The notes beneath the pieces were generated by a model. It was not told the origin of the DNA, did not search any database, and saw only the letters and a list, made by a program, of their open reading frames with translations. The position numbers were made by a program, and so were the translations under genes. Positions 9,279 to 16,758 of a DNA stretch of 22,847 nt are shown piece by piece (the first letter of the stretch is position 1; every line of letters starts with the position of its first letter). This DNA comes from Blastocladiella britannica (lineage: Eukaryota; Blastocladiomycota; Blastocladiomycetes; Blastocladiales; Blastocladiaceae), in assembly GCA_025349905.2 (NCBI GenBank), contig MU624564.1:1-22847 (forward strand). Reading direction: 5' to 3'.

Positions 9279-10897
9279 CTATTGATGTCGCTTCAAACGC
9301 GTCCACGAGCAATGCGTCGTTTCCAACCCACTGCGAAAAGATCGGGTGTTGCCTTTGCAGCTCTTGCTTGCGCTGCTGGTACGCCTGGGCCGACAATTTG
9401 GCAGCGCGATACTCCCTGCAAAATTATCAATGTCAATCTATGCAAGGATTTCAGGAGAAGATCAAAACGTACCGTGGTATATTCAGACCCGGAATCTGTG
9501 CGGCTACTTGCAAAAATTGTTCAAACCAGTTCGTCTTGCTGACAGACGACAGGGCCTTGGGCAAAAAGACGCCATCCTTGTTGGGTGCAGCACCTTGTCG
9601 TCGGCCTTGAACCACGTACTCGCCCTTGTTGCCGGTACTGGCACCCTTCCACCAGAAATAAGCTGGCGTGCGATATTGGTCAGATGAAGTGCAATGGTGT
9701 ATCAAAAAAAAAAAAAAATTGCACCATGCGGGCATGTGACAAGTTTTGCATCCGGCCACATGTACTGTACGCTATCAGCGGCCAGCCGGCACTCGATCGC
9801 CGTGGTGACAATATTGGGGACGGCCAGCGCGTTGTCGGCAATGCGCAAATGCAGCGCTCGCTCCAATCCTTGCAAATTAGCCCGCTTGGAAGACACGACC
9901 ACCGTGGACAGAGCCATTGGTTCAGGAATCATGTGCGAGAGTAGTGCACCTTGCCATCCGACACACTGCCACATCGCTAATTTGTCGCTGCAGCTCAAGG
10001 ATCGGGTCGGAATCGCGTCATTGCGTCCTGTAATACCACAAGTGAGTTTTTTTTTTTTTTTGAAGATCGGGCATCAAGTAAAGGTGAGGACCGGGCTTTG
10101 TGCGAAGCGCTCCAGTTTGGCTGAAATCATTCCGGCCGCGAAGAGGGGCACTGCTGGTGGTGCTGGCGCGGACTTCCTCTTGCTTGAATCGCGTCCGTGC
10201 CGCTTGATCAACGCTACTCCCACCATCTGGTCCACTTGCCTCTAGTGTATCCGCCAGTGATTCCAGGCTTGCATCTCCGCCTAAACAAGATTTTCTTGTC
10301 AATCCCGGCCGGCGGATCAAATCAATAAAATGCGTACACGGAGGTAACGAAATGTACATGTGCAGTCGAACACTCGGCAGCAATTCAAAGCATGGGGATT
10401 CGCCTTCGGTTCTTTGCACGAGCACACGAGAGCCTTTGCCTTGGAGGCATCGTTGGATCTCGTTGAGCAAGTACCTGCGATCAAGCTTATTTTATAAATC
10501 AACGGGGAACAACAACAAACAAATAAAGTACCTGCGAAATGCTCGACGGCAGAGCACTTCGGCATGCGAGTCATTCACGGTCGTGTGCCCTGCCTCGCGC
10601 TCGTTGAGGCATTTGAGGCCGCATCTTCATTTTTTTTTAAATATTTGGTAAAGTATAATTAGAGTGATGGCATGCCATACCCAATGGCAATGCAATCGAC
10701 CCCGTCAGCTGTATACGATGTGCATCAGTCAAAAATATCACAAGGTATGCCAGAAGAGAAAAAATACAAGTATCATGCGAGATGCAAAGAGCGGCGACGC
10801 ACGTCCAGTCACGGCGCGGGCCCGACACGTGCGCGGCACGGTACTGCAGCGAGTCGAGACAGTCTAGAGCGGCTCGAGCCACCAGATCAGAGTCCAT
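9274..10897 (-). CDS. TAD1: tRNA-specific adenosine deaminase 1 (ADAT1/Tad1)
   Basis: Eight exons in 5'-3' order: 10897-10768, 10708-10681, 10624-10532, 10474-10338, 10280-10092, 10027-9725, 9662-9473, 9415-9274; 403 residues. All introns are GT...AG and 56-64 nt; the second ends AAG and the fifth starts GTCCTC, so those two edges are less certain. Motifs restored by splicing: DSHAE (zinc-ligand His73, catalytic Glu75), PCGDAS (Cys130), RTKPGRND, and SCSDKLAMW (Cys205), followed by GWQGALLSHMIPEP. The C-terminal part has YFWWKG, GRRQGAAPNKDG and PKALSSVSK, typical of Tad1/ADAT1. The family converts A37 of tRNA-Ala to inosine; Tad2/Tad3 act on A34 instead. No dsRNA-binding domain is present, so it is not an ADAR. 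The 28-nt second exon (DGVDCIAIG) is needed to join the N-terminus to CGLKCL. The stop codon overlaps AATAAA. Confidence 0.88.
10469..10537 (-). repeat. 12-bp direct repeat spanning both splice sites of a TAD1 intron
   Basis: The minus-strand sequence TCGCAGGTACTT occurs at 10537-10526 over the exon 3 donor and again at 10480-10469 over the exon 4 acceptor. The copies are 57 bp apart, exactly the intron length. Both contain CAG|GT, so cutting at the same point in each copy removes one repeat unit and leaves the other as coding sequence (FR-RYLL). Confidence 0.9.
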
Positions 10898-10953
10898 ATG
10901 TTTTATCTCCTTCCCAAAGAGAAGTCTCACCCTGTCTGCCAGAAAGACAGAAA
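10898..10953. promoter_or_regulatory. 56-bp shared divergent promoter region
   Basis: The start codons of TAD1 (-) and the small coiled-coil gene (+) are 56 bp apart. An open TAD1-frame extension runs upstream through this interval (LADRVRLLFGKEIKH), so a longer TAD1 N-terminus overlapping the neighbour is formally possible. The Met at 10897 is chosen because the family begins near this point. Confidence 0.5.
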
Positions 10954-11495
10954 ATGACATCCAATCCACCGCCTCCTGCTGGAGGATCACCGACCACTAC
11001 CGCGCGCGTGAGGAACGGCGGCTCAAGTCTGCCGCCCGTGGTGTATGTCTATTCACTTTTATTCGAATCAATTGATTCATTGATATGACAACCATAAGGA
11101 CAACACTGGAGCGAATCGATGTCGAGGCGCTGCAGGCAAGTTTTGAGCAAGACTACGAGGCGGACCGGCAAGAGCTCAACCGAGCCATGGATCAGGCCGC
11201 TGCTGCGGTGGAAGCCATGCGCACGGCGCTCCTGACTGAGTACGAGGCGGCGGTCGCCCATGCCATGCGCTACTTGCAGGAAAAGGTCACCGAGTGCCAG
11301 AATACCGAGGATCAAGTCGGTGCGTTTAATACACATTCACCTCGATGTGCTTGGTCCACATTGAAATCTGAAAATGAAATGCATTCAGTTATGATCCAGA
11401 GCGCGATCGCCCACTTCCAAGACTCGATGGCCGTCGCGTACCAGAACTTGGACCAGTCGCTCAAGCTCGGCCACGCATCCCATCCCGAGCAATGA
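10954..11495 (+). CDS. Small predicted coiled-coil protein, function unknown
   Basis: Three exons (10954-11042, 11099-11319, 11389-11495) give 138 residues. The donor of intron 1 is a canonical GTATGT, and intron 2 (GTGCGT...TTCAG) is 69 nt. Residues 1-30 are Pro/Gly/Ser-rich. From about residue 32 to the end the sequence is helical and charged, with heptad-like spacing: LERIDVEALQASFEQDYEAD, then KVTECQNTEDQV, then VMIQSAIAHFQDSMAV. The size and a central charged helix recall small kinetochore or chromosomal-passenger subunits, but no diagnostic motif supports any of these. Exon 1 is the weakest part: another frame through the same bases is also open, and only donor phase decides. Confidence 0.6.
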
Positions 11496-11529
11496 TCAAG
11501 TGCACAATATATTGTATTTATATCCATCT

Positions 11530-12747
11530 TCAGGCACCACGCTGGTACTGCGCGACCATGGCCACGTCCGCACCGAGCTCCTTCCCTGCCCGGTAAATCC
11601 ACGAGTCGCGCAAGAACTCGCGCGCCATCATGACCACGTCCGCGCGTCCGTCCTCCAAGATCGCATTGGCGTGGGTCGGAGTGGTAATGAGCCCGACGGT
11701 CGCCACCACCATTCCGGGCACCTCGCGCTTGATGCGCTCAGCAAACGGCACCTGGTACCCGGGGGCGGACGGGATCTTCTGCGCCGGGTGCGCGCCGCCC
11801 GACGAGCAGTCGGCGACGTCCACACCCATCGCGTGCAGTTTCTTGAGCACCACCACCACCTCGTCAATGTCCCACGACGAGTCGGCGACCCAGTCGGTGC
11901 ACGACAGACGCACAAACAGCGGTTTTTCCGCGGGCCACACTGCACGCACCGCTTCCGTGACCTCGTAAAGGAACCGGGCGCGGTTGTCGAGCGGCCCGCC
12001 GTACTTGTCGGTGCGCAGGTTGGACAGCGGCGACAGGAACTGATGGATCAGGTACCCGTGGGCGCCGTGGATCTCGACCACGTCGAACCCTATATTTTGT
12101 TTAGGCGTTAAGCACCTCCGCAGCAAAAGGCAAGGACAAAAAATTGTACCAGCACGATCAGCACGCACTGCCGACTCCTTGAATTGCTCGACCAGCTCAG
12201 CAATCTGTTCCACCGACAGCTCCAGCGGATTTGCCAGGTCGTCGGACCACGCGACCGGCGATGGTGCCACAGTGCGGTCGGGCCACCCGCCCTCCTCGGC
12301 CGCGGCCAGCGTGCGGCCGTTGTTGGCGTACGGCGAGTTGGCCGATCCTTTGCGCCCGGCGTGGGCGATCTGGATCCCGATCTTGTTGCGGGTCGAGTGC
12401 ACAAAGTCCGCGATGCGAGCCAGCGGCGCCACTTGCGCGTCGTTCCACAGGCCCAGGCAGCACGTGGAGATGCGGCCGTAGGCGCTCACCGCGGTCGCTT
12501 CCACCATAAAAAGGCTGGCGCCGCGCAGCGCGTACTGGCCCGCGTTGACCAGGTGGAAATCGGTCGCCACGCCCTCGCTCGCACTGAACATGCACATCGG
12601 CGCGACCCAAATGCGGTTCGCAAACTCGGTGCCGCGGATCGTCAGTGGGCGGAACAGCGCCGGGACCGATGACGACGCATCGCTGCTCTTGGCTTGACCG
12701 GGGACGAGGGTCTGTTGGACGCGGAAATCGGCCGGCGAGGTGGTCAT
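11530..12747 (-). CDS. Old yellow enzyme, YqjM-type NADPH-dependent flavin oxidoreductase
   Basis: Two exons (12747-12150, 12089-11530) give 385 residues; the 60-nt intron is GTACAA...TATAG. Splicing gives RADRAG-FDVVEIHGAHGYL. The protein is an FMN-binding TIM barrel that reduces activated C=C bonds using NADPH. Landmarks of the YqjM (class II) branch are PMCMF at 50-54 (flavin-tuning Cys52; the following aromatic is Phe where YqjM has Tyr), IQIAHAGRKGS, and EIHGAHGYLIHQFLSPLSN with the substrate-binding His pair. LRTDKYGG, SSGGAHPAQKIP and the C-terminal MAREFLRDSW follow. The physiological substrate is unknown. An alternative first exon is possible (12826-12776 spliced to 12711), which would replace the first 12 residues with 17 others. 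The gene ends 34 bp from the end of the convergent coiled-coil gene. Confidence 0.9.
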   Translation of the reverse strand: MTTSPADFRVQQTLVPGQAKSSDASSSVPALFRPLTIRGTEFANRIWVAPMCMFSASEGVATDFHLVNAGQYALRGASLFMVEATAVSAYGRISTCCLGLWNDAQVAPLARIADFVHSTRNKIGIQIAHAGRKGSANSPYANNGRTLAAAEEGGWPDRTVAPSPVAWSDDLANPLELSVEQIAELVEQFKESAVRADRAGTIFCPCLLLRRCLTPKQNIGFDVVEIHGAHGYLIHQFLSPLSNLRTDKYGGPLDNRARFLYEVTEAVRAVWPAEKPLFVRLSCTDWVADSSWDIDEVVVVLKKLHAMGVDVADCSSGGAHPAQKIPSAPGYQVPFAERIKREVPGMVVATVGLITTPTHANAILEDGRADVVMMAREFLRDSWIYRAGKELGADVAMVAQYQRGA

Positions 12748-12926
12748 TTTTTGTTCTATGAATTTGATTGCTCACCGCTCTGGGAAGAGCAGACGTCGGG
12801 CCAGTAGCCCCACATTTTGTATCCATTGGGGGCAAAAGGTACGGCTACCATGAGTAATCCCATCCGGATCAAGGTACGCTAGAATATATTGCGCGACCAT
12901 TAAAAGAATAACACATAAAATTACAG
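12748..12926. other. Spacer upstream of the old yellow enzyme gene
   Basis: This 179-bp interval separates the STE12 3' end from the oxidoreductase start. On the minus strand it holds a 31-codon frame, 12851-12756 (MVAVPFAPNGYKMWGYWPDV...), whose stop lies 8 nt before the oxidoreductase ATG. It also holds a good GTGAGC donor at 12775. It could be a uORF or an alternative 5' exon. Confidence 0.4.
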
Positions 12927-15900
12927 CTACTCGGTCCTCTCAAGCTTGATAAAAACCACGGGCGCGTCGGCGGCAGACGAGGATGGCGGGAGTGGTGGTG
13001 GAGGCAGCGCCGAGTCCACCGACTGCCGTGGTGGCGCCACGGGAACAGAACTCTCGCCAGGCGTCGCCAGGTCCCCGGCAACTGTGACGCCGCTGGCCGA
13101 CGACTCAGGAACCGAAATCAGGTCCAGCACGTGCTGCGACAGCGACAGCCGACGGTCGAGCGTCTTGAGCTGCAGAGTCGAGTTGCGGCGCTTCTTGATC
13201 ACGCCGCTGATGTGCACCGTGTGGAGCGGGTCGCGCTTGGGCTGCCCCGGTGGCCCTGCTCCTGCTGCTGAGGATGCTGGTGGCGATGCCAAGTCGCCAG
13301 CAAACACCGAGCTTGCGTCAAAATGGTGCGTTGTACCCATGGCCATTGCGGATGATGTGACAGCTGGGCTGGAGGAGCCGCCGCCATAGTCAATGAGGTT
13401 GTCGTCCCACACGAAACGCATACCAAGCATGGCCGTAGGATCATAGCCACCATTGGGCACTGCCGACGCGGTGGCGCTCCGGGTAACGCTGCCACCGTAG
13501 ATGCGAGACGCCTCGATTTGCTCCATCGACAGAGGTGGCAGCGGCCGTGCCGGGGAGTATTGCGGTGCGCTATGAGAAGCGATTGAGATGGACATGGCCA
13601 AGGACGTGGGCGGCAGCGGCGGGCCAATGTCCACCAGCGTCGGGACGGGCGTGATGGGCCCGCCCGAGGCTGCCAGCGACTCGGCGGTCAGGAACGGGGC
13701 CATCATCGGCGCGGAGAACGCGCCGATCCCCAGCGGAGTCAGTGGCGACGACACGCCGGCAGCGGCAGGCGGCATAAGATGGTGCGAGGACGTGTGGATC
13801 ATGAACGGCGACGTCACGGCGCCCGGCACCTCAATCGGGGTCATAGCTGGCGTGGACGACGCCGACATCGGGTCAATCAGGCCCGAAATCATCATGCGGG
13901 TACTGGGCGGGTGGATCGCGCGCGCCGCCACCAGCGGAGTGCCGCTCGGGATCGACATGTGCTGCGGCTGAGGCGCCGGGGTAGCGGCTGGAGCAACAGA
14001 CGTTTGCGCCGGCGCATACGCTGCCGGTGTCGGCGCCGAAGTCATGGCGAGGCCTTGTGCGAGCAGTGGTACGTTGCCGTTCTGTCCAAACGCCGACATT
14101 GGAGACGACGCATACACAGAGCTGCCACCAGCACTGGTACTCGCCATCGAGTAGCCCATGTGCATCGGGTGCATCAGCGGCGACCGCGGCGCTGGCGGCG
14201 GGGCAGTCACGGGCATTGTAATCTCAGAGCCAGGTGCGACTGATTGTAGATGTTGCGTGGGCGAGCCCGATGGCGGAAGTATGGGCGGCGGAGGCGCAAT
14301 CCCATCCGCAGCAGCCGAGGCAGTGTCAGGGACCAACCCGTCAGGGCCACCGCCAGGAGCGGACCCAGTCGACTGCGTGCGGCGGTACTGGATTTCGAGC
14401 TGCTGCTGCCGCTGGACCTCGAGCTGCTGGTGCTGGGCGGTCTGGTTCTCAATGTGCTGACGCAGCAAGTAGTTGCCAGCGACGGTGGGCATCTCGGACG
14501 GGGGCATGGCCACGGGCACCGACGTAGGCTCGAGGTTGAGCGCCTCGCGCTTGAGGTCGCGCTCCAGCGCATCATAAAACAGCTGGTCCCACGGCACCGA
14601 GAACCAGTAAAACACCTTTTGCTTCTTTTGCGTGCGCACGCAGTTGTGCTTGTACAGCCACTCGAGGAAGTCGGACCGGTTGGTTTCGAGCGACGCATCG
14701 ATGCCCGGCTTGAGGTTGCGCAGGTCGGAGAAGATGCCCTCTTCAAACTTTTTCAGACTGCGCACGGGCCGCCCAATTGCCTGGAACCGGAACAAGAGCG
14801 CGCGCACAATGTCGGTGCCGGTGATGTGGAACAAGTTGTTGTTGAGCACGCACGACACGTGCTCGCCGTTGGGCAGCAGGAATCGCCGGATGCGCTCGTG
14901 TGGCTGCCAGTTGGTCGGCGCCGTTGCGAGGAAAAAGTGAAGGTGTGCCAACTGTTTTGTTCATTGCGTGGGTGAGTCAATCGCAATAAAAAAAATGGAG
15001 TCATGGAAAGTACCTGCTCAGTGAGGGGAAGCTGCTGCATCTGCGTCAAAGGAGCCGCATCCGCAGCGCCAACCACGGGCGTCCCGGCTCCGCTCGGCGC
15101 CAGGCTGGGCAGTCCCGAGTTGGTGACAGTCGCAACGTCGTCGGCACTCGCCTGCGGCGAAACGCGATCTTGTGCAGCAGGAGGCACGGGCAATACCATT
15201 TCCGGCGTTGGCGCCTGCGGTCCCTGTGCGTCGTCCAGCATGCGAGGTGCCGTGGTCGGGGTGACGCTGTACGCGGCCACGTGCTGCAGTTGTTGCATGT
15301 GCTGGAGGTGAAGGTGCTCGCCACCAATCAACGGAGTGCCGGGCCCGTGCGGCTGGACGCCATTGTCGTACTCCATCATCGGACCGGGGTGGCCCATAAC
15401 TGCGGGCTGCGCAGGCGGGAACACGTGCTGCTGCTGGGCTTGCTGCTGCTGGGCCTGGTGGTAATGGTATTGCAGCCGCTGTTGCTGCTCCTGCTGCTGT
15501 TCCTGCTGCTGTTGCTGCTGCTGTTGCTGCTCCTGGTCAATCGGATACCCGTACGCGTACATGGGACCGACCGCGCCGTGGTGTGCGGGCGGTGGCGGCG
15601 GCGGAATAACGTGGGCCATGGTGCCGTGCTGCAGGTCGGTGGAGACGACAACTGGCGTCTCGGGCTGCTGTTGTGGAGGATCATAGTGGAGCTGCGGTAC
15701 GTGGTGCGCGTACACTACACCATCGCCGTACTCGCCCTGCTGCTGCATTTGCTGGTGGTGCTGGTGGTGATGGTGGTGCTGGTGCTGGTGCTGGTGCTGG
15801 TGCTGGTGCGCATACGCGTCATATTGCGGTTGCGCGACGACGGCATACACCTGCTGTTGCTGCTGCTGAGGCGGCGGGTACATGGTCGCGTGCATATCGT

Positions 15901-16192
15901 GAATAGCCGCGTGCATGGGCGCGTGCATGGGCGCGTGCATATCGTGCGAGCCGTGCGACATGTCAGTGGTCACCACGTCTCTACCATTTCCAACGACAAG
16001 AGGCGTGGACAGCGGCGTGGGCGGACCAGCGCCTCCGGCAGCAGAGGCGGCGGCGGCGTACACGGGCATCGGGGCAGCAAAGAAGGGACCACTGATGCTG
16101 CTGCCGTGGTGGTGTGGTGGCAGCGGTGACGCCATGTCTCCATTCGGGGCGACCGGGTGTTGGTTTGGGTACTGGTGCTGGTGGTGGTACAT
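12927..16192 (-). CDS. STE12: Ste12-family transcription factor with long Gln/His-rich N-terminal extension
   Basis: Two exons (16192-15014, 14951-12927) give 1067 residues; the 62-nt intron is GTACTT...AACAG, phase 0. Exon 1 (residues 1-393) is almost entirely low complexity: MHAPMHAPMHA repeats, an HQHQHQ/poly-His block, several poly-Gln runs and Pro-rich spacers. The Ste12 DNA-binding domain starts at the exon junction and covers about 394-550. Diagnostic phrases are FFLATAPTNWQPHERIRRFL, NNLFHITGTDIVRALLFRFQ, KKFEEGIFSDLRNLKPG, RTQKKQKVFYWFSVPWDQLF and ALERDLKREAL. Family members bind TGAAACA-type elements and act downstream of MAPK pathways in mating, filamentation or host invasion. The remaining 500 residues are Pro/Ser/Ala-rich, with a conserved-looking basic block VIKKRRNSTLQLKTLDRRLSL near 1000. 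No C2H2 zinc fingers are present, unlike filamentous ascomycete and basidiomycete Ste12. Confidence 0.95.
15420..15875 (-). repeat. Cluster of CAG/CAC codon repeats in STE12 exon 1
   Basis: Several simple triplet tracts lie within STE12 exon 1. Minus-strand CAG runs give Q8-Q9-type blocks at about 15475-15535 and 15855-15875. An alternating CAG/CAC tract at about 15765-15810 encodes the HQHQHQ and poly-His run. The plus-strand CTG/GTG bias is strong enough to create long Leu/Val-rich shadow frames. Confidence 0.8.
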
Positions 16193-16419
16193 GTCCGTTT
16201 TTGTTAAGGGAGGTACCTCTCGCCGCTGGTGCTTGTATTAGCGCTGTATGGCTCTATTGGTCAGAATAAATAAAAACGAGGCGCGAGGTGTCGAAAGAGA
16301 AAAAAAAAACCAAAAGATTCCCCCAACTACCCACCAACAGGCGGGGGCGGCGAGAACGACAATAGGGGGGTAAGCGCACGAGCACGCACGTACTCGTTTA
16401 ATAATGTAAAAAGAGCCCC

Positions 16420-16426
16420 TGAAACA
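16420..16426 (+). promoter_or_regulatory. Candidate Ste12 binding site (TGAAACA)
   Basis: The exact heptamer of the yeast pheromone response element lies 228 bp upstream of the STE12 start codon. A related sequence, TGAAACT, sits 76 bp away in reverse. Autoregulation of STE12 is known in yeast. A single heptamer match in this interval has a several-percent chance of being random. Confidence 0.35.
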
Positions 16427-16459
16427 AGTGAAGAAAAGCTTTGGAGGTGGGCGTCCTGG

Positions 16460-16490
16460 GTGTTTTAGGTGGTTTTAGGTGGTTTTGGTG
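16460..16490 (+). repeat. Short tandem repeat, unit GGTTTTAGGT, about three copies
   Basis: Three imperfect 10-bp units (TGTTTTAGGT, GGTTTTAGGT, GGTTTTGGTG) are adjacent in the STE12/AFG3 intergenic region. Confidence 0.7.
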
Positions 16491-16732
16491 GGCGAGGAGG
16501 GAGTTTCATTAGCGTTTCGGGTTTTTGGGACATAAAAATTTCACTATCACGTGGGAGACACTTTAGGGGAGATCGCCGTGGTCCGGTATCGGCCACATCG
16601 GCCAAGGTACGAGCACACCCACGACCACACATGTCCTTGATTCGGATTCAGTCCCGTCGTACAAGAAAGTTTTCACTATTGAGCAGGGTTGGCTGACGTT
16701 GGTCGATCCATCTCTTTGTAATCAAACGCGCA

Positions 16733-16740
16733 TATATAAA
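16733..16740 (+). promoter_or_regulatory. TATA-like element close to AFG3 start
   Basis: TATATAAA is followed by a run of A, then the AFG3 ATG at 16759. At 19-26 bp before the ATG it is too close for a normal leader unless the transcript is nearly leaderless. It may simply be AT-rich 5' UTR. Confidence 0.25.
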
Positions 16741-16758
16741 AAAAAAAATCCGTAAGAA

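Larger units (their letters stand above)
16193..16758. promoter_or_regulatory. Divergent intergenic region between STE12 and AFG3
   Basis: This 566-bp region must contain both promoters. It holds a Ste12-type element TGAAACA at 16420-16426, a one-mismatch reverse copy at 16502-16508, an E-box CACGTG at about 16549-16554, and a GGTTTTAGGT tandem repeat. TATATAAA lies 19 bp before the AFG3 ATG. No ORF with coding character is present. Confidence 0.5.

Noticed and set aside
15170..16129. 319-codon plus-strand Leu/Val-rich frame that looks like a membrane protein
   Set aside because: The Leu/Val runs are complements of CAG/CAC repeats in STE12 exon 1, whose frame leads directly into an unmistakable Ste12 domain.
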